A DNA stretch of 64,000 bases from Lactuca virosa. Its lineage: Eukaryota; Streptophyta; Magnoliopsida; Asterales; Asteraceae. The notes beneath the pieces were generated by a model. It was not told the origin of the DNA and searched no databases. It saw only the letters and a list, made by a program, of their open reading frames with translations. Position numbers and translations under genes: made by a program. This document shows, piece after piece, positions 11,489 to 23,341 of the stretch; within the stretch, counting starts at the first letter, position 1, and each line of letters starts with the position of its first letter. The stretch is taken from assembly GCA_928212115.1 (NCBI GenBank), contig CAKMRJ010000001.1:374205222-374269221 (forward strand). The letters run 5' to 3'.

Positions 11489-12754
11489 TTTCCCTGCAAA
11501 AATTCTCGAGAAAGAAAGTCAGGAAGCGAATTATTTTCGCCTTTTATGAATTCTATTTCGAAATCAAAGTTACCTAAAAGGGCTTGCCATCGAGCAAAAA
11601 TTTGTTTGAAAATAATATTTTTCACATCCTTTTCTAAAATAGTTTTTGCAGATTGACAATCTATTCTTAATAAAAAACTTTTCATAAATAAATCATCTTC
11701 AAATTTTTTAATACATAAAACAATGCTTAAAATTTCTTTTTTGACAGTTGAATAATTTTTTTGTGTATCATTCCATGCACCAGAGTAATATCGAACCAAT
11801 TGTTCTTCTTTTGAATTAACAAATTTTTGTTTTAGAATTCCTCCGAATCCAATATCACTAGCATCGGTTTCAACTATGATATTGGCATTGGGATGAGGTA
11901 AATTTAAACATGGCAAAGTAGGAACCTTTTGTTTTATATATTTAATTATATATGTATGTTTTTGAGTCCATGGTTCAGGATTATCTTTTAATCTGTTATA
12001 AAGTGGTTTACATATAATCCCTAAATCTTTGAAAAAATCATGGATATAATTTAAGCATCCTAAAAATCTTTGAAGTTGCTTTTTATCCTTAATTTCATCA
12101 GGAAATTTAGTAGAAAACTGCAAACTTCTTGTAATAGGTCTAATAGTGTTTTTGACAATATCATGCCCTAAAAAACGAATTTCATCTTTAAATAAATGCA
12201 TTTTTGCTGCAGAGACAGCTAAACCATTTTGATAAATTAAATCATAAAATTGATTTAAATGTTTGAAATGTTGATCAATTGATTTTGAAAAAATTAGGAC
12301 ATCGTCAATATAAGCAATAGCAAAACTACTTATACGAATTATGATATCATTCATAATATTTTGGAATTCAGAAGGGGCATTTTTTAATCCAAAAGGCATT
12401 ACATTCCATTCAAAATGCCCGAAAGGAACATTAAAACCAGTTTTGTATTTATCTTCCTCATGAAGTTGTATTTGCCAAAATCCTGATTTCATATCAAACT
12501 TTGAAAATATATTTGAATCATAAAGTTTTTTTTAGCAAATCTCGTTTATTAGGAATAGGATAACGAATCCATTCTAAAACTTTGTTTAAAGGTTTATAAT
12601 TGATAACTAGTCTTGGTGATCCTCTTTCTAATTCTGCGGCATTCATAACATAAAATGCTGAACAAGACCATGGTGATTTAGAAGGTTTTATAAGTTTTTT
12701 ATTTATTAAATCTTGAATTTCATTTTTACAATGACTTTCTAGTTCACTATTCAT
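11485..12754 (-). pseudogene. Pararetroviral reverse transcriptase-RNase H, frameshifted
   Basis: The N-terminal fingers segment is in the frame 12754-12518 (SPWSCSAFYV, LVINYKPLN). The main body is 12492-11485 (335 codons), with a frame break at the T8 run near 12525. In the main body the RT catalytic YIDD is at residues 61-64, preceded by VMPFGLKNAPSEFQ. RNase H follows, with Asp 210 (VETDAS), Glu 253 and Asp 278 as expected active-site positions. No integrase follows, which supports a caulimovirid rather than a gypsy element. The family enzyme copies pregenomic RNA into DNA. With the break the polyprotein could not be made intact. Confidence 0.9.
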
Positions 12755-12951
12755 GTGAATGGCTCTAGATTTTGAAGGAATATCCTTTTCATCAAAATTA
12801 TTTATATACGGTAATTTTACAATATGTTGTTTTCTATTCCAAAAGGCATTAGGAATATTAGAACATACATTTTTTTCAAATTTTAATTTTAAACCTATTA
12901 TTTTATTTTGAATATTATTGTCATTTATTTGATTAGTTATTCGAACATTAT

Positions 12952-14649
12952 TTATTTCATTAATAAGATATTTAGCTTGTTGTGTTTTATAATTAAGGAC
13001 ATTAATTGTTGAATATAGAGGAGGTTCACAAAATTTAAATATAATTTCTTTTCCAAAACATTGGTTCTTATACCATCATCATGAACCATAAAAGGATATA
13101 GTTTTGTAATAAAAGGTGTTCCTAGAATTAAAGGAGAAGATAGATCTTTTACTAAAATTAGATGAGTTTTATAACAGTAATCTTGGTTATTACAAATATG
13201 AACATCGGAAACTTTATAATTTACAATTAATTTTGTACCTCCGGCACCAGTAAGTCTAGATGCAGTTTTTTCATAGAATTGTGTAGGAAAAATTCCTTCT
13301 TGAATACAATTCATATCAGCACCACTATCAATTAAAGCAGTTAGGTTGATTTTAAAATTATCCTTGACTAAAGTAATTTGAGTGTTCCATTTTTGAGAAA
13401 CTTGATTATTTATAATTTTTCCAATAGTTATATTTTCAATTTTATTTTCTTCTTCTTTATTAATTTCTATATTTTTGTTTTTAAAAATAGAAGGTTTTTC
13501 TTTTTCTAAAATTAAAATTTTATTTTTTATTTCTTTTATCTCTTGTTTTACTATTTTTAATTCTTCTTGAAGTTCTTGCATAGAGATTGGCTTTGCTTCA
13601 GTAAATCTTTCATATATATTTTTTAAATTAAAATTTTCATTATTATCAGGAGTTATGTTATTAGTTTTATTAAGCATCTGCTTTATTAATAATTCTTGGA
13701 TATTTTTATCTTTTATAGAATCAAGAGAGTTTAAAAGATCTTTATCATCTTGTGAAAGAACGTTAATAGAACTACTAGTAATTACATTGATTAAATTTTT
13801 ACAATGACATTTACCAATACATTCGCAAACATCAGAATCTTCTGAACTTGAAGTAGTATTTTCGAGAATATTTAAATCATTTGTTTGAAAATCAGAAATA
13901 CTTTGATCGGAATCTGAATCAGTATTTAAAATAATTTTTCTTATTTGTTCTTTTAAATCATCAGAAACATTTAACTCATTTATTTTTGTCTTAGCATAAC
14001 AATTATTAGCTGTATGACCATTACGCCCACATTTATGACAAATAATAATGTCTTTTGATTTTCTCTTAGATTTTTTATAATTTGGTTTATAAGGTTTTTT
14101 GGATTTTGACGCATAATCTTGGCCTTTTTTATAATTTTCTGGAAGATTATAATTCTTTTTTCTGAAATATTTTGAAGGTCTTTTCTTATATACTTTAGAT
14201 TTTGAAGTAGACGGACCATTCAAGGGCTCATAACCATATTGTTGGCAAAAATTTCCCAATTCATTTTTACTGTTAATTCTATCTTTTTTGAGCTTTTCTT
14301 TAAACCTAAGATCAGCACAAACTGCTAATCCCTCTTTATTAATGTAGTTTATTAGATCTCCATAAGTTAAATTTTGATAAGGGATGGTATTATTAAAACT
14401 TTCTCTTAATTTTTGTCTAACTCTTTCAGCAAAGAGTTTTGGAAGGCCAGCTATAAAACGTTCTTTCCAATAAGATTCTTTACAATCAGGTCTTGAAAAA
14501 ACTTTAACAAGATAATTATCTTTATACCATCTAAAATCAGTAAGTTTTTTGCAATGTAAATTCATTAAAATTTCTGAAGTTTTTTCTTGAAAAGTAGTAG
14601 GATCTCCTACAAAGTTTTTGATAATAGCAAAAATTAAAGTGTTAACCAT
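12952..14649 (-). pseudogene. Coat protein C-terminal part and aspartic protease of the pararetrovirus
   Basis: An open frame of 565 codons. Residues 1-130 fit the capsid core (WKERFIAGLPKLFAERV). A Lys/Tyr/Ser-rich basic stretch follows at ~140-200. A CCHC zinc finger, CHKCGRNGHTANNC, is at 204-217, the hallmark of caulimovirid coat proteins. An acidic region and a coiled-coil-like segment (~365-400) come next. The aspartic protease motif LIDSGAD is at ~439-445, with the partner 'PLILGTPF' near 507-514. After a frame break near 13040 the RT portion lies in another frame. CP and PR share one frame here, so they were probably made as a polyprotein. Confidence 0.87.
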
Positions 14650-14670
14650 ATCATCTTCAAACGTTTGTAT

Positions 14671-15829
14671 TTATTGATTATTTTCCTGTTTTATAATAGG
14701 TTTCTTAGCAGATAAAATATAATCTTTTTCTTCTTGTGAAATATAGAAATCCCACCATCCTTTGAGACTACCAGTAAAACCGAAAGTAATAATATTAACA
14801 ATTTGAAGTTGAGTATTATTATGAGCTTTATAAGCATTAGCAGCCATAGTCATTTCTTGTACAATATTCATAATTTGATGTTCAGAATGGCCATCAACAT
14901 TCCATTCATAAACAGAATTACCATCATATTGAGAACGATCAAATTGAAAATTTCGTTCTTCTAGTTGAACATCTGGAAGAGAGGGCCTATTCCAATAATT
15001 TCTTATGGTTGACTTTGGATTCTTTCCGAAAGAGCTTCGCTTTGGTTGATGAATTTTATTAAGATTTGAAAAGTCATTAGTGAGTTGACTAATATCATCA
15101 TTTGAATTATCAAATTGTTGAGCAAGGGTTTCAAAATTTGTTTCACTATTTTCAGTTTCATCATTTGTAAGGGTATTAATACTGTTAGTGTTTGAGATAT
15201 GGAGTTTTGAAAGTCTTTTTTCTAATTCATTAATTAAATCCGTATTTCCTAGATTAAAATTACCATCGATTTGACAAGGAACAAAACTTATATTGCTAGT
15301 GCTTTCCATATCTTGCTTATTATCATTCTTGTCTTTGAAAATTTTTTCTTCAATTTTAACTAAATGCTCGGTAATACTAGATAAGGTTTCGTTTGCATAA
15401 TTATTTTGGTAAATAATTTTTTGATGACCCTTTTAAGTAGTTAATTGATTTGGGGCTTGAACTAAAGGAGTCGCAATAAACATATCGTTAATAATAATTT
15501 CTCCTTTTGGTGGAAAATTAGCAATAATTTCTTTATTAGAAATAATATCTTTATATTTTTTCTCTAAAATGGGGGGTGATAGAATCATTTTTAAATGGGT
15601 AATTTATTTTATGTTTAGGGGCATAAATTAACTCAAACCATTGAAAAAAAGGAGAATGAATTTTATTTGATAAAACATAATCTTTCCAAAGGCCTAAATG
15701 GAGAAATCTTAAGTAGTATGAGAAATTTTCTTCGTGCCAAGCTCTTTTTTTATTATTGTAATCTTTGAAATACTCAATATTTTTTAAGTAATCAAAGTCA
15801 ACTTGATATTCTATATTTGAGAAATTCAT
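14671..15829 (-). pseudogene. N-terminal part of the viral coat-protein polyprotein, broken
   Basis: Two open stretches, 15829-15551 (92 codons) and 15309-14671 (212 codons), are joined by coding-like sequence with at least one stop and frame changes. The first is aromatic-rich (NFSYYLRFLHLGLWKDY). The second has an acidic Ser/Asn-rich start and a capsid-like segment with SEHQIMNIVQEMTMAANAYK and GWWDFYI. A stop and 21 nt separate it from the 12952-14649 frame, so this is probably the upstream part of the same polyprotein. Viral sequence ends within about 20 nt of the start, at the TA tract. Confidence 0.75.
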
Positions 15830-15847
15830 TTTAACAGGTTGTTTTTG

Positions 15848-15848
<1 letters not shown>

Positions 15849-15896
<48 letters not shown>
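15849..15896. repeat. (TA)n tract at right border of the viral insertion
   Basis: Twenty-four TA dinucleotides directly beside the last viral bases, the partner of the tract at 7553-7624. The sequence after it (from 15897, GGGCCGAGAATGAG) returns to solo LTR B. Confidence 0.97.
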
Positions 15897-15899
<3 letters not shown>

Positions 15900-18056
15900 C
15901 CGAGAATGAGAGGGAAAGAAAGAGAGGGTGTTTTGGGCTTGTTCTTGCTTTGGCCCATTAGGGAGTTTTGATCCATGTGGGCCTACATAAGTGTTTACAG
16001 CCCAACATGACAAAAAGAATGGGTTTTCGGCCCATTGAGATTCAGGGAAGTTGTTTACGGCCCAATAAGTCCCATGAAATTAAGTGATATATTTTAGGTC
16101 CACTAAGGCCCATAAAAAGTCTTATGGCCCAAAATGTTATAGTTTTATGAATGTGGGTCCAATTATGGCCCATATAAGGATTCTTAGCCCAAAATAACCA
16201 AGTTGTGACTTTATTGGCCCATTAGGCCCAATAAATGATTTCTAGCCCAATAGGGGTTTGAACTGGGAAATTAGGGTTTCCAATCCACAGTTGAGTATAT
16301 GAGATGTTTTGAATTAGGTTTTTGAACTTCACGAGTGAGTTTTGATTCAAATTATTGTGTTTGGAATGAGCATTTGTACATAACATCAAACTTAGATTAC
16401 AAGTTACACAAGAGTTGATTACACGAAGACATAATTTCCTAGCCAAAAATGCTAGTTGTGACAAAGGAGCTCTTGGATCATAGATATAGTAAGAAAACCT
16501 CCTCACCTCATCCTTACTCACATTTTGGACTTTCGTAAGTCCTCAAGTTCCAAGATTTATATTTAGTGCTTCTAGATCTAGGCTTCTTGTCCATGTTCTC
16601 CATGATTGTGAGAGTTTAAATGGTTAGGTTCCATAAAGTTGGCAACTTTATGGATCCTTGAGGTCACTTTGGAGTTATATGTTCCAGATCTAGAGTTCTA
16701 TGGTGTTTTTGGTCTCATGAACAAGTGTGAGTTCATTTCTTCCATATTTTTAACCTAGAGTGGAAAAGACATGCATTGGACATGCATGTCCATAAATCAC
16801 TGATTTTTATGATGTATTAGGAGTAAGAAATCCTTATGGAAAGTATGAATGAGTAGCTTTAGTGATTAAGAGCTTAATGCATTTAGAAGGCTAGAACAGT
16901 TCCCACGACGTGAAGGATTGGCATCCACAACGTGACGAAAGACAGTCCTCACGACTGTTTTGTCCTAAGGTCACCACGACGTGGTGGAAGCTTGGCCACG
17001 ACATGGCGACCGAATGTAGGACTTTTGATTTTGATCATTGATATTTAACCAAGTTTGACTTTAGGTGTTAGGGTTTTTGGGCTGTAGTTTAAGGATTTGT
17101 ATATGATCGTTATCTAGGTGACCAATTGTACCAGTTTAGAGTTGCGAGAGATGCGTTGTTATCTGCTAGACTGTGAGATGAGTTTCCTCACTATACTGTG
17201 TATTACAATGTATATCCTTGTATGACAGGATATAAGAGTAGTTGTATGCTGGTTAGAGTACCAGTAGGTTGGTGATCGTCTAGTGGAATGACCTAGGGGT
17301 TGTATATAGTCACATAGGATAGCCTGAGAACTCTTGATCTAGGATTTCTTGATTGTTCCTCGTTTGGTTGTGGCTCTAGAGTGGGATTATATGTTTGAAT
17401 GTCTATCTCACCTCTGGTTACATATAGTTATGCATTCCTTGGAGATCTGCCAGTAGTGGGGTAGTGTATTGTATGAGGCATGATATGCGATAGTAAGCTG
17501 TTAGATAGGTAGACTAGGGTGGATTGGGGTGTTTGGTATATTTTGGTGTGTGGTCCAGGCATGATGTAGGCCTTTCGAGGCGGGCCAGATAGAGTGAAGG
17601 CTCATGTGTGCATGCATTGTATGTATATTGTGGTGTGTTGTATTTTGGGGGAACTCACTAAGATTTGACTTACAATTGTGGATTAAATGTTTTTAGGTAC
17701 CATTGGTGATCTTAGGAAGGCGAAATAGTGACTGTACACACACATAAGCAACAATGGAGATTTGACATTATTTATATTACATTGTTTTTTAAACAACTGT
17801 ATTTTGGAACAATTGGGTTTCCATAAGTTGGGTTTTATGTAAATAATGATTTTACCTTACTTAAAAAAATTGCTTGTGAAAATAGGATGTTACAACATAT
17901 CACCCCCTCAATCTAGTACATTGCTGTCAATGTTACCAAAATGCGTGGAGCTTGCTCCCAAGGTATGTCTCCTTGTCTCAAACATTTTCCCTATAGGAAT
18001 GAGATAATTACTTTGCGAAGGGAGGCGCCATTCCAATAGTCTCTCCACAGGTATCT

Positions 18057-21000
18057 TGTAACACTCAAGTTTTTGGTAAGTTTCATTTTTAACCCTTTGA
18101 TGCAAATTATTTTCAATTTGGTCCCTTGGTTAGTACGCGGGGTGTACTCAATGAGTACGCTTAGCGTACTGGCCATTCTGATGATCGCGGGTTCCAACCA
18201 CATACGCAGGGTGTACGTGGAGTACGCATAGCGTACGCAAGGCTGGAACAAACCATAATTTTTAGGGTTTGTGCCTTATTTAAACGACTTAAACTCCTTC
18301 TTGGACCTTTATTGACCAGCCTCCATCTCCCTTTTACCCTGAAATCGAAACCCTAGAGCATTTGGTGAGTTTTGAGCTTGAAAGAGTGTTTGTTGGTGGT
18401 TTGTGAAGGAGAAGAAGAAGAGGAACACTTGTAGGAATGGCTTGAGCTTATAGATCCATGACTACCTTCTCATTTGCAAGTTTTTTGAGGTAAAAAGCTC
18501 ACACCTTGATGATCATTTATGTTAGATCTACTTTGTGGTGTTTCTTGGGCATTTTTGAGTTTTTTGATGTAAGAAGAGCTTTTGATCTACTTCAGAAGTA
18601 ATGTTTAACGCTTGATTTCCCGGTATGATTTTAATTCCAAGTTGTTTATATTTTCTCTTTGGGACACGGCGTGTTGGAGCCTCAACACGGCGTGTCGAGA
18701 TGTCTTTGGCCGCGGAGTTTAATGAACCAACACTGCGTGTTGGAAGCTGAGAAGGAAACCCTAATTTTTAGGGTGTTGCACCCTATTTAAAGGCCTTAAG
18801 TCCCCTTGATCGGCCTCCTTACCAGCCTCCTTTGTTACTTAAAACCCTAAATCGAGTATTGAGATTTCTTGGTGGTGTTCTTGAGGTTTTGAGTGGATTC
18901 TTGTGGATTTTTGTGCTCATTTGAAGGAGCTTTGGAGTATGAAGGTGCCTAGCTTGGAAGGAAGGTCATAGATCCAGAATCTCACCACTTTTTGCAGTCT
19001 CCTTGAGGTATCAAGTTCATACCTTGCTTTTTTGTTGATTAGATCTTCTCTTACGGGGTTTTGTTAAGATTCTTGGCTCATTGTTGGGTTGTCTAAGGAG
19101 TTAAGTTGTTTCATGAGTTGTCTTGTTAGATATGAGCATTTTATAGCCACATTTTTCTTAAAAGTGCAAGCTTTATAAGATTCTAGGTCTCATGCATGCA
19201 TTAAGTCCCTTATTAAGTCCTTCTTGAGCTTTAGAGCTTCTCTTTGGCATGCATGAACGTAAATTTGGCAACTTTATGTGGTCTTCCAGCTCTAAGGTGT
19301 CAGATCTGCATTTTGGGGCTATGTCTTTGAAGATTAAGTGCTTAATGGTTAAGCCTTCACTCTATTAAGCCTAGGGTTTGGGTTTTGGACCCATTTTGGT
19401 GGTTCCTAGGGGTAAAGTTGGAAACATTACCCTTTTAGATATCATTTTGGTCGAGATCTGAGCTTTGGAGCTCTTAGATTCGATGAAGGCAGCTTAACGT
19501 ATTAAGTTGTTGGATTTCAGACGGACATGGCGTGTTTATTAGTAAACACGGCGTGTTGGCTTGGTTTTTCCCGACTTTGTAGATGATGGAGAAACACGGC
19601 GTGTTGAAGGAAAACATGGCGTGTTGGGTCAACACAGACTGTTGACCTTGACTTTTGACCTTGTCTTTGACCAAGTATGACCTAAGGGGTACTTGAGGTA
19701 ATCTGAGGTGTATCTAAGGATTGGTCACTGAGCTGATATTCAGATTCGGGACCTATTCAACTATCGTTCGGATTTCTAGGTGAGTTTCCTCACTGGGTTT
19801 AGCGGGTCTAAGGCACCAATTATGGCCCTTATTGATTATGTTAGGATGTTAGGAGTCTGCGTGACCCTTGCATGTGTTATGTGCTGCTATGTATACTGGG
19901 CGGGGCTCGATGCCAGGCAAGGCTTGAGGACTGGAAGATATGCTAGTGTTTATGATCATTATATGTGTTAGCATGATTATGTGATATTGATTTTATGTGT
20001 ATAGCGGGCGAGGCCCAGTGGCAAGCAAGGCATGAGAATAACATATATGTATACCAAGTGGGACTCGATGTCGGGTAGGGGGCCCAGTATGTGATTTATT
20101 ATGTATGGTATGGGGTAGTTTGGGGAACTCACTAAGCTTTTTGCTTATGGTTTTTAGTTTATGTTTCAGGTACTTCCGGTTGCAAAGGGAAGATCTCGGG
20201 TTGACTGCATCACACACACCCTTGGGATTCCGCATATGATACTTTACTCTGATTTTATGACAGTTGATACATTGGTTTTGTTTGAGATGTATGGATGATA
20301 TTTGGAAATACTATTTTACCTATTTTAAAAATGAAAATTTTGAGACCATATTTTGGGATGTTACATAATGGATGCTAGATCTAAGCTCCATTTAGTCCCT
20401 ATGTTCATAAAAATGCAAACTTTATGGATGTTTTTGGTCCATGCAAGTATTAAGACCTTTATTCAACTCTTTTTGAGCTTTTGAGTCCCATTAATCCATG
20501 CATGAGTACAAAGGTGCCAAGTTTACGTGATAAGTCCCCCTTTAGGATCAGATTTGAGAGTTTGGCTTGAGGTCTCAACCAATTAAGTGCTTAATGGAGT
20601 AGGTTGGCAAACTGGGGAGTACGTTGGGCATACCCAGCTGGTACGCTGCGCGTACTAGTCCCAGATGAAGTACGCTAAGCGTACGAGCTGAGTACGCCTC
20701 ACGTACTCAGTAGATGGGCTTTTGGGCTTGGCGTCCTCGGTATCAGGCCATAGTTGGGGTTTGTAAGTTTGGGCCTGGTTGGGTCAATAAACTTTTGTTT
20801 TGGACTTGGGGCTAGCATGTTGGGCTTCCATGGATTTAGGCCCATGATGGGTTTTGGGCCTAATTTGGAAGATTGGGCCATAAATTAGGCTTTGGGTTGC
20901 CATTTAGGATTTGGGCCTTTTGAGTAGTTGATTTGGGTCATGGCTTTGGGCCAAGTTAGATAAAGGGGTAAAATGGTCTTTTACCCTAGTTATGGGCCAA

Positions 21001-21666
21001 GTAGATTAGACTCTTAGTATGGGCCAAAATCCAATTGTTAATTGGATGTTATTGTTATTGACAACGCGGGGATTTTACGGACCAGCAATTAGAGGTTCAT
21101 TCGAGTGATTCAGCAGCTAGATGTGAGTTTCCTCACTGTGTTTAGTGGGTCCAAGGCACCAATGCCAGCCCATGATTTGTTATGTTAGGATGTTAGATGT
21201 CTGCGTGACTCTTTCATGTGTTATGTGCTTGTATGCTTGTCGGGCGGGACCCGATGATTGTTTTGTATGCTATTTATCTTTGTGACTATTGCATGTGTAT
21301 GTGTTTATCTGTTATATGATTATATGTATACCGGATGGGGCCCGATGGCTGACAGATCTGTATACCGAGCAGGGCCCAATGACGGGTGGGGCCTATTATG
21401 TGTTTATTATGTATGGTATGTGGTATTTTAGGGAACTCATTAAGCTTTGTGCTTAAGGTTTTCAGTTTATGTTTCAAGTACTTCTGGTTTGAAAGGGAAG
21501 AGCTCGGGATGATTGTAGTGCACACACCACCTCGTTCCGGATTTTATTATTACTCTGATGCTTTTGATATACTATGCTTCACCATGCTTTTATGATGATG
21601 TTTTTGGGATAATAGTTTTATTAATTTAAAAACGAAACTTTTTGGTCTTAATTTTTGGACGTTACA
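18057..21666 (+). repeat. Left LTR of the chromovirus, enlarged by a nested insertion
   Basis: It runs from TGTAACACTCAAG to GGACGTTACA. Without the nested solo LTR (18602-20365) it is about 1.85 kb. The right LTR lacks about 430 bp that is present here after 'TTAGTACGCGGGG', so this copy is the better reference for the LTR. Palindrome-like words of the GTACGC...GCGTAC type occur at 18134-18240 and 20610-20706, and GGGCCCGATG-type tandem words at 21235-21400. The PBS follows directly. Confidence 0.93.
18602..20365 (+). mobile_element. Solo LTR E nested in the left LTR (~1.76 kb)
   Basis: The right LTR shows the unoccupied site (AAGTAACTGATGCTAG at about 27379), so the extra 18602-20365 segment is an insertion. 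It begins TGTTTAACGC and ends GGATGTTACA, with the internal order common to LTRs here: repeated ACACGGCGTGTT words, 'AACCCTAA' leader, GAGTTTCCTCAC, minisatellite, AACTCACTAAGC. The flanks AGTAA and TAATG share only TAA, so the target duplication is decayed or the exact border is off by a few bases. Confidence 0.8.
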
Positions 21667-21669
21667 AGT

Positions 21670-21682
21670 TGGTATCAGAACG
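21670..21682 (+). promoter_or_regulatory. Chromovirus primer-binding site
   Basis: TGGTATCAGAACG lies three bases after the left LTR and matches the 3' end of initiator tRNA-Met apart from a probable G-to-A change (GAGC to GAAC). The same site without the change is at 63530 in the second gypsy element. Confidence 0.88.
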
Positions 21683-22573
21683 TTGGTTTGAGGGATTTAG
21701 GCACACTCTAAGGGTGTGTTTGGACTCAAACTGAGGGTTTGGTAGAATTTTTATCAAAAAGAAATGTTTTATAAAAAGGATTTCTAATAAAAGAAAAGGG
21801 TGTGGTGCATGCAATCGACCGATCTCAAGTAAGTTTTCCCAAAATACCCATACATGATTAATGATATGCTTTGATTTATGAATCTGTGAATCGCATGCTA
21901 GTTAGTGCTAAGGATCTGCTCAGGATTTGCATGAGAGAATGCTAGAATATATGCTAGTACTGGTCAGTCAGTGATAGGATGGTTTGATTAGGTTATGCTT
22001 GATTCCGATTACTCAATGCTCGAATGCTGCTTTCTTTGTTCTTTTTAGGAGTTCTCACTAACTTCAGCTAACTAGTAAGCGAATATGCTAAGTTACATAT
22101 TACGGAAACTAAATAATTTTAGAAGGTTAGGTTTTAACTCTATTGCGCAACTCTTGTTTGATTCCAACCGTTGTAGTGTGAGACCTTTCATTCGAAGAAT
22201 TATCTGGTGTCAGTGATATGTAACTATATTCGTGAGCTAGTTAGAGGGTGCTGGTAGGAGTTCCTTCTGCAGATGATGACGGAGAGTGGTGTGGTGATTA
22301 CCCTAGGAAAACCTAGGAAGATATTTAGTGATGGGAGCCTTGTCTTGTGGAGAATTATTTGTATGGATAAGGAGTGACTTGGAGGATTCAAAGAGACCCT
22401 TGAGGAAAGTACGGATAGATGTGGAAGTTAGTATTGACCCGTACTACTGGAAGCAGAGGATCCGTACTCGAGTCAAGGAGAACTACGATGAAACCATGAA
22501 GCTTGTAGAGTATGAGACTCCTCGATATTTGTATTGATGCGTATCCTGATGGTTTATATGGTCTATTTTCAGT
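21683..22573. other. Chromovirus 5' leader between PBS and gag
   Basis: No domain was found in this 0.9-kb leader. A short open frame at 22328-22537 has no recognised similarity. The first in-frame ATG of gag is at 22574. Confidence 0.6.
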
Positions 22574-23341
22574 ATGGTGACTCTTCAAGGCAGACCGGTT
22601 GGTGGTTCTAGTGCTGGTGAGGGTTCAAGCTCGGGTTCTGGAGCCGGGCAGTTGGATGATCAGATGTAGGAGCTCATTTCGTCTGAGATTACCCGCAACA
22701 TACTTGAACAGACTCTTGTGATCTTTGGTACGATCAAGGAGGGTATCATGGAGGTGTTGGAGGAGCGCTTGGGCTCCTTCCGTTCTGATATGGTGGCTGA
22801 GATCACTGCGATATTTCGTGAGAGGGCGTTGTTGGTTTCACAGTATGTGGCGGATGAGGAGATGAAGAAGGCGAGATACCACGAGATGCTGAGGAGTGAT
22901 ATTCGGCAGTTTGTGAGTCGATCCAGTTGCAGGACACTGGAGGATATGATTGCGAGAGCCAGATAGAGGGAGCTTGATCTTGAGATGGAGAGGAAGAGAA
23001 ATCCATATCAGGCTCAGGTTTCAGGGGGTTCGGGCAAGAGGCCCAAGGTATTTGATTCCAGGTCGAGAGACCAGCAAGGTCGGAGCCGCTGTGGCAAGTG
23101 CGGCAAGACGCATGTGGGAGCGTGCATGGTGGGTGGTTATGGTTGCTTCAAGTGCGGACGGACGGGTTACTTTAGTAGGGATTGCACTTCTACCACCAAC
23201 ACCACCCCAATATCTGATCTAATTTGCTTTCATTGCAATCAGAGAGGCCACAAGAAGGCCCATTATCCGAGTTTGGCAGCAGCGGGACCAGTGGTATCAC
23301 CCGCTCTAGCGACGCGGTCAAGGCGAATGCGCCTTTGGTGA
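22574..23341 (+). pseudogene. Chromovirus Gag with zinc knuckles, two stop codons
   Basis: One frame runs from ATG 22574 to a stop at 23341, with internal TAG at 22667 and 22964, both where CAG (Gln) would fit. The N-terminus is Gly/Ser-rich. Residues ~40-130 are helical and charged. A basic linker leads to CFKCGRTGYFSRDC and a second knuckle, CFHCNQRGHKKAHY, whose last cysteine is replaced by Tyr. The usual capsid core of Tekay Gag was not found, so part of the capsid region is probably deleted. The reading frame leaves the protease frame near 23310 through an indel. Confidence 0.8.

Larger units (their letters stand above)
7623..15848. mobile_element. Endogenous pararetrovirus (Caulimoviridae), rearranged
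   Basis: This segment carries a full set of caulimovirid hallmarks: TATA promoter with long leader, tRNA-Met primer site, 30K-type movement protein, CCHC coat protein, aspartic protease (DSG), and RT with YIDD followed by RNase H. No integrase and no LTRs are present, which separates it from a Ty3/gypsy element. The two halves face each other: 7623-9969 reads on the plus strand and 15848-10056 on the minus strand. A promoter segment is repeated in inverted orientation at the junction. The coat/polymerase part is broken by frameshifts and stops. The movement protein and two small ORFs are uninterrupted. The genus is not determined: CP and PR lie in one frame with the MP in a separate first ORF, and I did not match this to a named genus. 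Confidence 0.92.
1958..16463 (-). mobile_element. Solo LTR B, minus orientation, inserted in LTR A
   Basis: The element starts TGTCACACCCCC at 1958 and ends GTTGTGACA at 16463, with a perfect 5-bp duplication AAGGA at 1953-1957 and 16464-16468. Its own sequence is 1958-4379, about 7451-7552 and 15897-16463, roughly 3.1 kb. Read on the minus strand it has the usual layout of the LTRs here: Pol II-like upstream part, then a minisatellite, then a GAACTCACC region close to the 3' end (around 2250). This sets its orientation. No coding domains or PBS/PPT belong to it. It hosts solo LTR C and the endogenous pararetrovirus. Confidence 0.85.
1613..17894 (+). mobile_element. Solo LTR A (Ty3/gypsy type), split by later insertions
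   Basis: The left end TGTAACACCTG at 1613 and the right end GGATGTTACA at 17894 are flanked by the same 5-bp target duplication, ACATA (1608-1612 and 17895-17899). Only the two outer parts belong to this LTR: 1613-1957 and 16469-17894, about 1.77 kb together. Both parts share a repeated word of the CACGACGTGG type (1685-1790 and 16908-17010). The end of the second part has the 'GGGGAACTCACTAAG' region seen near the 3' end of other LTRs here. No internal domain, PBS or PPT belongs to it, so it is a solo LTR left by LTR-LTR recombination. It is the outermost shell of the left-hand nest. Confidence 0.88.

Noticed and set aside
7623..15848. Two separate genome components of a bipartite virus
   Set aside because: Only one primer site and one TATA promoter are present; the minus half has no primer site of its own, so a single rearranged genome is simpler. 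Not fully excluded.
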